Of a DNA stretch of 64,000 nucleotides, positions 24,091 through 32,958 are shown one piece after another; the stretch's first letter is position 1; every line of letters begins with the position of its first letter. The notes below the pieces were generated by a model. The model was not told the DNA's origin. It saw nothing but the letters and a program-made list of their open reading frames with translations, and searched no databases. The DNA is from CAYSUS01 sp964434165 (GTDB lineage Bacteria; Planctomycetota; Planctomycetia; Pirellulales; Thermoguttaceae). The stretch is from contig CAYSUS010000041.1 of assembly GCA_964434165.1 (NCBI GenBank), positions 1 to 64,000 of the forward strand, read 5' to 3'. Made by a program: the position numbers and the translations under genes.

Positions 24091-25230
24091 CTATTCTACC
24101 CTAGGGCCGGCCCCCCGAGGAAGAGTGTCTTGCGGAGATTCCCCGGCCCCGCCGGGCGCTTCACTTCCCGCCCGGTCCCGGCGGTCGAAATAGGCGCGCA
24201 GGAGGATCGGCCAGGCGATGGTGGCGTCGCACAGGACCTCGGCGAACCGGCCACCCTCCTCCCGGCTGAGAAACTTCCCCCAGGAGACGCCCTCGCTGTA
24301 AGTGCACCCGCTCAGGCCGCCCCAGTGGACCGGCTCAGGACAGATGCGCACCCCGTACTGAAAGCGGGGGACGCGGAGCGTCGTGCCCAGACGCATGTTG
24401 AGAACGTCCACGAACGGACCCACCTGCTGGGCCCAGTTGCGGGGGACCCCGCCGCCGACCGTAAACACGCCGATCCGCTCGGCGCCCATGACCCGGCGGG
24501 TGTAGTCCATCAGGTCGAGGAAGGGATTGAAGGGGGGCGCACTGCCGAAGAGCGCCTCCGGGCCCGCGTCGGGGTTGTCGGCCAGCTTCTGACGCACCCA
24601 GAAGGCGGCCAGGTCAAGGCCCAGCTCTGAGTCCGTCAGCGCGGGCACGTAGACCGGCACGTTGCGGGCGAACGCGCATCCGAGGATGCTCGGCATCTGG
24701 CCGTTCTCGAGCAGATGCCGTCCGATCGCGCGGTTGAAGCCGAACGCGCTGAGCGGCTCATTCCAGTCAAGCGCCTTGAGCACCGCCGCGACGGTCTCCT
24801 GGGCGCTCCACAGGTTGGCCTCCATCTCCAGGGTGTCGTAAACGCGGTTGTAGCCGCGCTCGTAGAGCTGCCCGTCGCCGACCCGGGGGTCGTACTTGTA
24901 GTGGGTGCAGCCGATGGCCTCGGAAAGCCCGTGGGCCATGATCGCGCCGGTGGAGACGATCATGTCGGCCAGTCCGGCCTCGATCATCTCGCAAAGCACG
25001 CGCCCCATCTTGGCTACGGTCATGGCCCCGGAGACGGTGACGACGATGCGGCAATCGGGGTCTTCGGCCATGGCCCAGAGCACCTCCAGGGCCTCGCCGA
25101 GCTGGCGCCCGCCGAATGCCGTGCGCGCCATGGCCTGCAGCAACTCGTCGAGATCGGCCGCACCACGGATGTCGAGCGACTGGAGCGGCTCAAGCCCGTC
25201 CTTGCGACCGTCGTGCAGTTCTCGCGACAT
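24091..25230 (-). CDS. Deoxyhypusine synthase-like protein
   Basis: The 379-residue cytoplasmic protein belongs to the deoxyhypusine synthase superfamily, NAD-dependent aminobutyl transferases that use spermidine. VTVSGAMTVAKMG, VSTGAIMAHGLSEAIG, IGVFTVGGGVPRNWAQQ (NAD-binding Rossmann features) and SGCTYSEGVSWGKF are all present. The last contains Lys319, aligned with the lysine that forms the covalent imine in the eukaryotic enzyme. Bacteria lack eIF5A, and characterised bacterial homologues include homospermidine synthases, so a polyamine product is more likely than hypusine. AGGAG precedes the ATG. It is the last gene of a minus-strand run with a lysine aminomutase. Confidence 0.85.
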   Translation of the reverse strand: MSRELHDGRKDGLEPLQSLDIRGAADLDELLQAMARTAFGGRQLGEALEVLWAMAEDPDCRIVVTVSGAMTVAKMGRVLCEMIEAGLADMIVSTGAIMAHGLSEAIGCTHYKYDPRVGDGQLYERGYNRVYDTLEMEANLWSAQETVAAVLKALDWNEPLSAFGFNRAIGRHLLENGQMPSILGCAFARNVPVYVPALTDSELGLDLAAFWVRQKLADNPDAGPEALFGSAPPFNPFLDLMDYTRRVMGAERIGVFTVGGGVPRNWAQQVGPFVDVLNMRLGTTLRVPRFQYGVRICPEPVHWGGLSGCTYSEGVSWGKFLSREEGGRFAEVLCDATIAWPILLRAYFDRRDRAGSEAPGGAGESPQDTLPRGAGPRVE

Positions 25231-25338
25231 GACTGCGTTCTCCTGAGGGCATCCGCCAAACCCGCCATTGCACGGGAAAGGCGGGCCCCTGTCAAGGACG
25301 CATCCGCCGATGGCGACGCACGATCGCCCCCGAAGCCG

Positions 25339-26577
25339 TCAGATGCGGGGCGCCGGGTCGGGGTAGCGGTACTCTTGGCCCTGGTAGCTGCGGAACACCA
25401 GCTCGTCGCCCTCGCGGCGCACCAGATCGTCGGGCTGAAGGGCGACCTTGCCGCCTCCGCCCGGCAGGTCCACGATGAACGTGGGCACGGCGTAGCCCGT
25501 CGTGTGGCACCGCAGTCCCCGAACGATCTCCAGCCCCTTGGCCAGGGGCGTGCGCAAGTGGGCCGATCCGCGGATCGGATCGCATTGGAGCAGGTAGTAA
25601 GGGCGCACGCGCATCATCAGCAGGCGCTGGACCAGCTCCTTCATCGTGGCCACGTCGTCGTTGACGCCCAAGAGCAGCACGGTCTGCGAGCCCAGAGGGA
25701 TGCCCACGTCGGCCAGGCGCGTGCACGCACGAAAGGCCTCGGGCGTGCACTCCTCGGGGTGCTCGAAATGGAGGCTCATCCACACGGGGTGGTGCCTTCG
25801 AAGCGTGTCGCACAGCGCCGCGGTGATCCGCTGCGGCAGAACGGCCGGCACCTTGGTTCCGATGCGGATGATCTCCACGTGCGGGATGCGGCGCAGCCGC
25901 GACAGGAGCGCGTCGATCCGCCGGTCGCTCAGAAGCAGCGGATCGCCGCCCGAGACGAGGACGTCGCGGACCGCCGGCGCGCGTCGGATGTACTCGATCG
26001 CAGCCTCCAATCGCGACCGACTGGCCGAGACCTCGCCGCGCCCGACCAGCCGCCCGCGCGTGCAGTAGCGGCAGTAGGTCGCGCAACGGTCCTGGACCAA
26101 CAGGAGCACGCGATCCGGATACCGGTGTACGAGCCCCGGCACAGGGCTGCGGTCTTCTTCGCCCAGCGGGTCGTCCAACTCGCCGAGCGAGCGAACCATC
26201 TCGTCCGGTCGAGGAATCACCGTGCGGCGCAGCGGATGGTCGGGATCCTCGCGGTCGAGCAAGGTCGCGTAATACGGCGTCACGGCCACGGGCATCTTGC
26301 GGGGCCCGGCGCGGAACGCCTCGCGCTCTTCGCGCGAAAGCACCATCATCCGCTCCAACTGCGTGGCTGTCGTGAGGCGATTGCGGAGTTGCCAGCGCCA
26401 GTCGTTCCACCATGCGTCGGGCACACCGGCGAACAGCTCCCGGCGCCTGGCTTCGGCGCGGGGATGCGCCTGCAAACGAGGGGGACACCGGGGGGGCGCG
26501 TCGAAAGCGCCCGTGCCGCGCGCCGAGTCGTCGGAAACGGGGATGCGCTCCGCGGCCTGCGCCGACTCGATGTCCAT
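25339..26577 (-). CDS. kamA: KamA-family radical SAM lysine 2,3-aminomutase
   Basis: The 412-residue enzyme should convert L-lysine to L-beta-lysine using S-adenosylmethionine, a 4Fe-4S cluster and pyridoxal phosphate. DWRWQLRNRL is the KamA N-terminal motif. CATYCRYCTRGRLVG is the CxxxCxxC cluster site. LVSGGDPLLLSD follows. QCDPIRGSAHLRTPLAKGLE and VPTFIVDLPGGGGKV carry the two aspartates known in clostridial KamA to hold the lysine side chain. Length agrees with KamA and exceeds the shorter EpmB. The start at 26577 is preceded by AGAGAG. No acetyltransferase partner (AblB) for N-acetyl-beta-lysine is adjacent, and no efp/epmA is seen. Confidence 0.85.
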   Translation of the reverse strand: MDIESAQAAERIPVSDDSARGTGAFDAPPRCPPRLQAHPRAEARRRELFAGVPDAWWNDWRWQLRNRLTTATQLERMMVLSREEREAFRAGPRKMPVAVTPYYATLLDREDPDHPLRRTVIPRPDEMVRSLGELDDPLGEEDRSPVPGLVHRYPDRVLLLVQDRCATYCRYCTRGRLVGRGEVSASRSRLEAAIEYIRRAPAVRDVLVSGGDPLLLSDRRIDALLSRLRRIPHVEIIRIGTKVPAVLPQRITAALCDTLRRHHPVWMSLHFEHPEECTPEAFRACTRLADVGIPLGSQTVLLLGVNDDVATMKELVQRLLMMRVRPYYLLQCDPIRGSAHLRTPLAKGLEIVRGLRCHTTGYAVPTFIVDLPGGGGKVALQPDDLVRREGDELVFRSYQGQEYRYPDPAPRI

Positions 26578-26596
26578 GTCACGCTCTCTGCTTGCG

Positions 26597-27004
26597 CTAC
26601 CGAAGGACGACGATCTCCACGCCGCCAAACGCCCCCACCTCGCGCAGGTCTTGCGCAATGCCCCTCAGGTCGAGCGGGCCGTAGCCGGCCGAATGGCCGA
26701 AGACCTCCAGACGGCCGTCCTGCTGATCGAGCCGCCACAGGGCCCCGCCCTCGACGTTCCAGTCGGGCGACTCGACGAAGAACAGGTCGCCCTTCATGTT
26801 GTACTCGCCGGGGACGTTCTGTTCGCGAAGGAATCGCTCCACGACGTTGGCGTGGTAGAAGGCCAGCTCGCGCGGCGAGAACACGGCCCAGCGCCCGCAC
26901 GGCCCGGCGATGACCACGAATTTGCCCTCCCGGCGGACGGGCAGATCGCCGCGCTGGATCGTGCAGAAGTAGAACGCCGAGTAGTCGATGACTTGGACGG
27001 CCAT
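26597..27004 (-). CDS. Small conserved-looking protein of unknown function
   Basis: This 135-residue soluble protein has no signal peptide. It is tightly packed between an oxidoreductase gene (14-bp gap) and kamA (19-bp gap), which suggests translation coupling. Readable segments are IDYSAFYFCTIQRGDLP, GPCGRWAVFSPRELAFYHAN and VFGHSAGYGPLDLRGIAQDL, with several tryptophan/aromatic residues but no catalytic motif I can name. A regulatory or accessory role beside the radical SAM enzyme is possible but unproven. Confidence 0.7.
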   Translation of the reverse strand: MAVQVIDYSAFYFCTIQRGDLPVRREGKFVVIAGPCGRWAVFSPRELAFYHANVVERFLREQNVPGEYNMKGDLFFVESPDWNVEGGALWRLDQQDGRLEVFGHSAGYGPLDLRGIAQDLREVGAFGGVEIVVLR

Positions 27005-27018
27005 GGAGCGTGACGTGT

Positions 27019-28527
27019 TCAGCCGGGCGTGCCGCCGTCGAGGGCCTTGAGGCGCTCGCGGAGCGCGGACTTGGCCTGCTTGAGCAGGTCGGCCTCAGGC
27101 GAAGTCTTGTAGTGCGCGTCGAGCGGGTAGCATCCGCTGGGCAGCCCGCTCCGCGGTCCGGTCGTGCAATCGCTGAACGTACGGCAGATCCGCTTCTTCT
27201 GGAGCGGCCGGCCGTCCAGCACGTCCGCGGGCAGGTCCCAGTAGCTGAGCACCATGCGGCCGATGCCCACGCTATCGACCCAGCCGTCGCGGACCGCGGC
27301 CTGCGCCACGTGCGGCAGGTACTCCTGAAAGTAGGTGTACGCCGTTCCCACCACGGGAAGACCCGGCACCGCCTCCTTCAGCCGCCGCACGACCTGCATC
27401 TGGCGCACGCAGCCGGCCAGTGGATCCTCGGGCGGCTGGTAGCCGTCGCTGGGTGGATAGAAGGCCGGGCGCTGGATATGTGGGTTGTAGTAGGGAGACC
27501 CCGCCGTAAGGTTGACGATCTCGATTCCCAGATCGTCGCGAAGCATGCGCAGCAGCCGGATCGGCTCGTCCAGGTCGATCTCCAGCGGGTTTTCGCGGTC
27601 GCAGCCGAAGCCGGGGTAGGGAGTTGGGTACTCCAGCGGGACCCCGGGCCCGAACTTGCCGCCGCCGGTCCGCGCCGGGTCGGGCTGGAAGGGCGGGAAG
27701 TCGAACGCCGACAGGCGCACGCCGACCATCAGCCCGGGACACGCCCCGCGCACGCCCTCGACGATCTCGCGCAGAAAACGTGTCCGGTTCTCGAAGCCCC
27801 CGCCGTATGGGCCGGGACGATCGAACGCCGAGAGCAACTCGTGCCCCAGGTACCCGTGGCAGTGCTTCACGTCCACGAAGCCGAAGCCTGCCGACTGGGC
27901 CGCCCGGGCGGCCGTCACGTAATCGTCGATCAACGCCCGGATCTCGCCGTCGGCGAGCACGACGGAATCGTCGTCGGGCCGGATGCCGAACCGCCGATCG
28001 AGCAGCGGGTGATGGTAGGCGATCCGGGGCTCCATCCGCTCCTTGGCGTTCGGCCGGCAGAACCGCCCGGAGTGCGTGAGCTGGAGGCCAACAAGCAGAT
28101 CGTCGGTTGCGTCGTGTCCGAACCTCTCACGGTGGGCCGAGACCACGGCCTCCAGCAGCGCCGGGAGCACGTCGGCATGATCGGGACGGAAGTAGAGCTG
28201 GTTGGGATTCGCCCGGCCGTCGCGGCGCACGGCAAAGGCCTCCCCACCCCAAATCAGCTTGGCCCCGGAGAGGCCGAAGTTCCGCCACCGCCGCAGCGTG
28301 TTGGGCCCCGGACGGCCTTCTTCCGTGGCGTCCCAGCCCTCCATCGGCTGGATACACCAGCGATTGCCGACCGGAAAGGAGCCGATTTCGAGCGGCTGGG
28401 CCAGCGGCGAGCCTTCCGCGGCCGAAAGGGCGCGCGCGTCGCACGGCGCCTCCGGATCGATCGAGCGGAGGAAGTCCATGAACGGCCGGGCCGAGCTGAA
28501 GGCTCCGATGCGCTGGATCGCGGCCAT
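27019..28527 (-). CDS. NADH:flavin oxidoreductase (old yellow enzyme family)
   Basis: The 502-residue protein has the FMN-binding TIM barrel of the old yellow enzyme family. SFPVGNRWCIQPMEGWDAT at the start corresponds to the flavin-binding NR/PMxxxxA region. LVGLQLTHSGRF holds the Q-L-H-xGR signature. GFGFVDVKHCHGYLGHELLSAF matches the active-site strand with the paired histidines, followed by YGGGFENRTRFLREIV, the typical GGSxxNRxRF segment. The C-terminal portion is longer than in YqjM-type enzymes but lacks a recognisable pyridine-nucleotide domain. The start at 28527 is taken because sequence further upstream is occupied by a dispersed hairpin repeat. It is the first gene of a run that includes kamA and the deoxyhypusine synthase-like gene. 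Confidence 0.83.
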   Translation of the reverse strand: MAAIQRIGAFSSARPFMDFLRSIDPEAPCDARALSAAEGSPLAQPLEIGSFPVGNRWCIQPMEGWDATEEGRPGPNTLRRWRNFGLSGAKLIWGGEAFAVRRDGRANPNQLYFRPDHADVLPALLEAVVSAHRERFGHDATDDLLVGLQLTHSGRFCRPNAKERMEPRIAYHHPLLDRRFGIRPDDDSVVLADGEIRALIDDYVTAARAAQSAGFGFVDVKHCHGYLGHELLSAFDRPGPYGGGFENRTRFLREIVEGVRGACPGLMVGVRLSAFDFPPFQPDPARTGGGKFGPGVPLEYPTPYPGFGCDRENPLEIDLDEPIRLLRMLRDDLGIEIVNLTAGSPYYNPHIQRPAFYPPSDGYQPPEDPLAGCVRQMQVVRRLKEAVPGLPVVGTAYTYFQEYLPHVAQAAVRDGWVDSVGIGRMVLSYWDLPADVLDGRPLQKKRICRTFSDCTTGPRSGLPSGCYPLDAHYKTSPEADLLKQAKSALRERLKALDGGTPG

Positions 28528-28558
28528 AGGCAAATGAAGCGTCTGAGTCCCCACGGCC

Positions 28559-28591
28559 AGACTTTCGAAGCCTGCGAGACTTCGGAAGCCT
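28559..28591. repeat. 33-bp hairpin repeat, copy C
   Basis: AGACTTTCGAAGCCT, loop GCG, AGACTTCGGAAGCCT. It lies 34 bp downstream of the stop of the minus-strand DUF1080 gene and 32 bp upstream of the oxidoreductase start, so it could terminate the former and insulate the latter. Confidence 0.7.
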
Positions 28592-28624
28592 CGAGCCGAC
28601 ATGGTCTGCGACCCTATCCTACGC

Positions 28625-29404
28625 CTACTTGCCCTGTTTGGGTACCGGAGGAGGCGGAAGCTCTCGGATCCAGATGTTGCGGAACCGGACCGGGTCGCCG
28701 TGGTACTGGAGCGAGAGGGGGAGCTTGGCCGGGTGGGGGGCGTAACGCGGCGCCCGCACGTAAGACGTGTCGCCCGTGAGCTCGAAATGGTCCTGGATCA
28801 GCACCCCATTGTGCAGGACCGTCATCGTGGCGCGCGCCTCGACCTCGCCGTCCTTGAATCGCGGGGCGTGGAACACGATGTCCAGGGTCTGCCACTCGCC
28901 GGGCGGGCGGCAGGCGTTGACCAGCGGCGGATGCTGCTTGTAGATCGCTCCGCACTGGCCGTCGTAGTAGGTTTCGTTCTCGTAGGAGTCGAGGATCTGA
29001 AGCTCGTATTTGCCCATCAAGTAGATGCCGCTGTTGCCGCGGCCCTGTCCGCTTCCCTTGGCCTCGGCCGGGGCTGCGTATTCCAGGTGGAGCTGGCAGT
29101 CGCCGAACGCCCGCTTCGTACGAATGCTGCCCTGCGACGAGGTGGCGATCCCATCGCGGACGATCCACTTCTCGCCGCCGTCCCACTGCGAGAGGTCGGT
29201 GCCGTCGAAAAGCACGATTGCGTCGGAGGGAGAACCCGTCTGCGGGCCCGGATCGACGACCTTGGGCTCGGGCCAGACGAGGCCGCTCTTGTATTCCTTG
29301 ACGCCGGCCAGAGCGGCCACGGCAAGGACACTCAAGGCGGAGGCAGCAGCGACAAGACGATGACGGACAAGAGCCCGACGCAAGGACGAAAAGACTCGGA
29401 CCAT
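28625..29404 (-). CDS. Secreted DUF1080 (3-keto-disaccharide hydrolase-like) protein
   Basis: The 259-residue protein begins with a signal/anchor segment (residues about 20-38). A DUF1080 concanavalin-like domain follows: IVLFDGTDLSQWDGGEKWIV, FGDCQLHLEYAAP, GNSGIYLMGKYELQILDSY and GEWQTLDIVFHAPRF are the classic family motifs, ending in RFRNIWIRELPP. The family includes enzymes acting on 3-keto sugars and many putative glycan-binding proteins in planctomycetes. AGGAGG precedes the ATG. The domain is complete and normal in length. Confidence 0.87.
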   Translation of the reverse strand: MVRVFSSLRRALVRHRLVAAASALSVLAVAALAGVKEYKSGLVWPEPKVVDPGPQTGSPSDAIVLFDGTDLSQWDGGEKWIVRDGIATSSQGSIRTKRAFGDCQLHLEYAAPAEAKGSGQGRGNSGIYLMGKYELQILDSYENETYYDGQCGAIYKQHPPLVNACRPPGEWQTLDIVFHAPRFKDGEVEARATMTVLHNGVLIQDHFELTGDTSYVRAPRYAPHPAKLPLSLQYHGDPVRFRNIWIRELPPPPVPKQGK

Positions 29405-29543
29405 GAATTCCTCCTCAGAAGGACAGACAGCGGCCCCTGCCACACAAGCGGGCCGCGCCAGGAAACGGCGACCCTTTTCAGCATAGTCACCAGGGGAATC
29501 GCGGCAAGCGCCTCGGACTCGCCTACGACGCGCGAACCGCTTG

Positions 29544-29576
29544 AGAGTTCCGAAGTCTTCGAGACTTCGGAACTCT
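29544..29576. repeat. 33-bp hairpin repeat, copy D (perfect palindrome)
   Basis: AGAGTTCCGAAGTCT, loop TCG, AGACTTCGGAACTCT: the two 15-nt arms pair without mismatch. It lies 12 bp downstream of the stop of the minus-strand beta-helix gene. This best-preserved copy shows that the structure, not just the sequence, has been kept: its outer arm bases differ from copy A but do so in a compensated way. Confidence 0.75.
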
Positions 29577-29588
29577 GGCCCTGGGCCT

Positions 29589-31373
29589 TCACGGCGACGG
29601 CGCCCCGAGCCGCCTGCGGTAGGCCGGCTCCAGGCCGGCCGCAGCGATGATTGCAGCCCCCGACTTCTTGACCTCGGGCTCCGGCCCGAAGTGGTTGTCG
29701 CGCCAGGTGTGCCAGTCCTCCTTGCACTGGTTGAAGCGGACCAGCTCGGCCGCCGTGTTGTAGATCACGTTCTTCTCGAAGAGGTAGCCCTTGCTCCCCT
29801 GGTCGATGAACATCCCGTTGTTCGGGGCGCCCTGGGCCAGAAGGCTGCGGTGGACGTCGTGGAGGTGGTTGCCGCGGATGACCGTCCCAGGCTGAAATCC
29901 GAGAGTGTAAATGCAGCCGCCGTCGCAGAGCCGGTTCATCACGTCGAACACGTGGTTGCCGGCCACCAGGTTCTCGCGGCACGCGGTGGGCTCCTCGTTC
30001 CACTGCCATCCCACGGAGATGCCGGAATAGGGCAGGTCGTGGACCCGGTTGTGGGTCACGGCCGCGCCTCGGGCGAATCCGACCCAGATGCCGATCGCCC
30101 CGTAGAACTCCCGGCCACAGGCGTGGACCCAGTTATCGGCCACGCGACACGCCACCGGCACACGCTCCTCGACGTTCGGTCCGCCGACCATCACGCCGTT
30201 GCCGCTGACGTCGCGCACGCGGTTTCCCTGGACCACGCACTGCCGGCAGCCGTCGGCCAGCTCAATGCCGCAGCCGCCGAGGTGCGCGAGCACGCAGTCT
30301 TCGATGCGGCACCCCACCGCGTCGGTTAAGCGCACCGCGGCCGGGATCCGCTGCCAGCGGAGGCCGGTCGCGGGATTGTGGCCGTGGTGGCATGCCTGAA
30401 TGCCCATGTAACCGCCCGCGGGAAGCTGCCAGTCGGTATGAGAGAACTGAAGGCCGCGGAAGTGCAGATTGCGAACCGGCCGGTCCGGATCGCCACGGAC
30501 CTCGATCAGCCGAACGAGTCGGGGCAGCACCGCTCGGGCCGTGGCCATCTCCTCCTGGCTTCGGGGCTGGTAATGAAGCACGCCGGCCGCGCGGTCGAGG
30601 TACCACTCGCCAGGCTGATCCAAAAGGTCCAGCGCGTTTTCCACCGAGCACCACCGTCCCTTGCTGGGGAAAATGTAGCGTGGGCCGTGACGGTGTGGCG
30701 GCAGGAGCGTGAGCGTGCCCTGGGCCGGGTCGATGCTCTGGACCCGCTTGCGGTTGATCGCCCAGTTCCCCGCGACCATCACCTCCAGATCGGCGGCGTG
30801 CCGCCAGTCGCCTACGTGCTCGGCCGGCAGCGAGAGCTGCATGACCTTGCGGTCGTCGGAGAGCTCGACCGCGGTGAGCTGCCAGCAGTCGGGCTGGGCG
30901 TCCACGTTCGGGCTTCGCGCCCGAACCGCGCGCCGACCGCCCACGTAGAGCTGTCGCGGTCTCCACTCGCCTTGCTTCGCGGCCGCGACCTCGGCCGTCC
31001 ACCTTCCACCTTCCCCATCGTTCCATGGTCCGACCGCCCGTCCTCCGCTAAGCACCGGCTTCTCGCCGGGCCACGCCGCATAGGTGATCGAAAGCTTGTC
31101 GGTGCCGGAGTCCTCCGGGCCGAACGCGAGCGGCTCGGCCAACTCGTAGGTGCCGCCGCGAACCAGGACGGTCACGTCGGCTTTAGGGCCGGCGGCCACG
31201 CGCTGGCGCACCGCGGCCTGGGCCCGGGCGAGCGTGGCAAACGGTGCCTCGGCCGTGCCAGGCGCCGAGTCGTCGCCGGAGGGGGAGACTACGAAGTCGG
31301 CCTTGGGCAGATCGGCACCGGCTGCGGGGAGCGCTGCGGCGAGCAGGACCACGGGAAAGAGGCAGGTGCGCAT
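29589..31373 (-). CDS. Secreted right-handed parallel beta-helix protein
   Basis: The 594-residue protein has a signal peptide (AAALPAAGA). It then reads FVVSPSGDDSAPGTAEAPF and TLARAQAAVRQR, the standard opening of DUF1565/pectin-lyase-like beta-helix proteins. An inserted beta-sandwich-like section (about 150-310) is followed by helix coils from about 330 to 560, seen as repeating VxxNxV/IxxGNxI patterns (VVQGNRVRDVSGNGVMVG, VTHNRVHDLPYSGISVG, VIRGNHLHDVHRS). Members cleave or bind extracellular polysaccharides; catalytic residues cannot be assigned by eye. It is monocistronic, with hairpins on both sides. Confidence 0.83.
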   Translation of the reverse strand: MRTCLFPVVLLAAALPAAGADLPKADFVVSPSGDDSAPGTAEAPFATLARAQAAVRQRVAAGPKADVTVLVRGGTYELAEPLAFGPEDSGTDKLSITYAAWPGEKPVLSGGRAVGPWNDGEGGRWTAEVAAAKQGEWRPRQLYVGGRRAVRARSPNVDAQPDCWQLTAVELSDDRKVMQLSLPAEHVGDWRHAADLEVMVAGNWAINRKRVQSIDPAQGTLTLLPPHRHGPRYIFPSKGRWCSVENALDLLDQPGEWYLDRAAGVLHYQPRSQEEMATARAVLPRLVRLIEVRGDPDRPVRNLHFRGLQFSHTDWQLPAGGYMGIQACHHGHNPATGLRWQRIPAAVRLTDAVGCRIEDCVLAHLGGCGIELADGCRQCVVQGNRVRDVSGNGVMVGGPNVEERVPVACRVADNWVHACGREFYGAIGIWVGFARGAAVTHNRVHDLPYSGISVGWQWNEEPTACRENLVAGNHVFDVMNRLCDGGCIYTLGFQPGTVIRGNHLHDVHRSLLAQGAPNNGMFIDQGSKGYLFEKNVIYNTAAELVRFNQCKEDWHTWRDNHFGPEPEVKKSGAAIIAAAGLEPAYRRRLGAPSP

Positions 31374-31490
31374 GGCGGGATTCTCCAGGCTGGTGAACGA
31401 CGGGGGGAGGCAGGCTCGGCGGGACTCAGCAATCGTCCCATGATAACCGACCGGCGCGGTGGAGTCCCGCAATATCCAGGCCCAGGAATC

Positions 31491-31523
31491 AGAGCACCCC
31501 CGAGTGGCGCTCGAGGGTGCTCT
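31491..31523. terminator. Strong hairpin between the VWA and beta-helix genes
   Basis: AGAGCACCCCCGAG, loop TGGCG, CTCGAGGGTGCTCT: a 14-bp stem with one mismatch. It lies 88 bp after the stop of the minus-strand VWA gene. No U-tract follows on either strand, so termination is inferred from position and stability. It is unrelated in sequence to the 33-bp repeat family. Confidence 0.5.
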
Positions 31524-31610
31524 GCAAGAGAACCCAGGGCAGTGCAAGGATCTTTGGGGGGAGCCCCGAGTTCTGAGGGACCGCGCGACGCATCGCGGTC
31601 CCAAGGGGGG

Positions 31611-32777
31611 TCACCTCTTCTTCGCCGCCGCCTCGACGGCCCGGATCACGGCCGCGTCGAACTGTTTCTCGGCCTTGGCGGCCTCGGCCGGGGCCAGCTT
31701 GGCTCGCTCCTCGGCAACGTACTTGTCTCGGGCTTCGGTGAGCTGCCGGATCTGCGTCTGAAGCTCCTCGCGCTTGGCGGCCATCGCTTCGAGATAGGCT
31801 TTGCGTCCGTCCGCGTCGAGCTTCTTCATCTCCTCGGGAAGTTTGGCTTCGTCCACATCGGTGAGTTTGACCTTGCCGTCCTGGACCGCGTCCACGAGAT
31901 CCCAGTCGGCCGCGCGGTACTGTCCCGAGGCCTTGAACGCCGCCCGGGCGGCCGCGGCTGCGAGGGCCGATTTGGCCGCGTTCTGGTCCTGCTGGTGCTG
32001 CCGCTCGGCCATTTCGCGACGCCGGTCGGCCGCACCATAGGCCACGTAGGTCTTGTTCAGCTCGGCGCTGAGCTCGGCGAGCTGTTTGTCCTGGGGCGCC
32101 CTAATTGCGGCCACGGCCTCGTCCTGGTTGATGCTCAGGTACGAGCCGTCGGCCAGCCTGGCCCCGTGCTCCCACTTGGTTTGGATGCCTTCCGCGTGAT
32201 CGCCGCAGAAGATCGTGCTGACCGTGATACCTTTCGCCGCGGCCTTCTTGCACGCCTCACGGTAATCGAGCGAGCCCTGCGTGAACGATTCATTGCCGGC
32301 AATGAAGATGCACATCAGGTCCTTGCTCGACTTGCTCCAGGCGAGTGTTGCCACGGCCTTCTCAATCACTAGGCCGCAGTATTCGTGGCCACCATTGGTC
32401 TTCAGGGCGAACAGCTCCTCCGAGACCTTGTCCAGGTCTCCGGTCAAAGGGACCACCAGCCGGATGTGGCCCTCAGAAGCCGGCAGGCCGTCGTTGCCGT
32501 ATTCGAGCAAAGCCACTTCGATCGACGGCGTCTCTCCGGCCAGTTCGACCTTCGTAAATTCGTTGACCACCTTCCAGAGCTGGGTTCGGGCCTGGCCGAT
32601 CAGGCCGTCCATGCTGTTGCTCGTGTCGAGCAGGAGAGCGACCTGGATCCTGGGCCGAGCGTCGAGCGCCTTCTCGGGTTCCGCTTCCACAGCCAGAGCA
32701 AGACCCACCACGACCAACGTCCCGGACAGCGACAGCATCGCAGTCCACGCACGTCTCCTAACTTGCCAGACAATCAT
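31611..32777 (-). CDS. Secreted VWA-domain protein with C-terminal coiled coil
   Basis: The 388-residue protein has a signal peptide (residues about 13-31) and a von Willebrand factor A domain (about 42-230). The MIDAS metal site begins DTSNSM (residues 51-56), preceded by the strand IQVALLL. SSKDLMCIFIAGNESF carries the later MIDAS-type region. Residues about 235-388 are Ala/Glu/Lys/Gln-rich and predicted to form long helices or a coiled coil (REMAERQHQQDQNAAKSALA). VWA domains bind partner proteins through a divalent cation. GAGGAG precedes the ATG. No AAA ATPase of the MoxR type is nearby. Confidence 0.83.
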   Translation of the reverse strand: MIVWQVRRRAWTAMLSLSGTLVVVGLALAVEAEPEKALDARPRIQVALLLDTSNSMDGLIGQARTQLWKVVNEFTKVELAGETPSIEVALLEYGNDGLPASEGHIRLVVPLTGDLDKVSEELFALKTNGGHEYCGLVIEKAVATLAWSKSSKDLMCIFIAGNESFTQGSLDYREACKKAAAKGITVSTIFCGDHAEGIQTKWEHGARLADGSYLSINQDEAVAAIRAPQDKQLAELSAELNKTYVAYGAADRRREMAERQHQQDQNAAKSALAAAAARAAFKASGQYRAADWDLVDAVQDGKVKLTDVDEAKLPEEMKKLDADGRKAYLEAMAAKREELQTQIRQLTEARDKYVAEERAKLAPAEAAKAEKQFDAAVIRAVEAAAKKR

Positions 32778-32958
32778 GCCAGTGTCTCCTCGGACTTCCG
32801 CGGGGGAATCAAGCGCATCTGAGGCTTGGACGCCGTGGAGCCCAACCGAGTTCCTTCGCGGGGGAATCGTGCGGCGGTTCGCAGGCTTCCCCCCTCATTG
32901 CCGGCCTTGCGCACGGCACTTATCATGCTCCCTGAAACCCCGTCCGAGGAGAACCATC

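Noticed and set aside
25339..26577. epmB (EF-P lysine aminomutase)
   Set aside because: The length (412) and the two substrate-binding aspartate motifs fit free-lysine KamA better, and no efp or epmA gene is adjacent.
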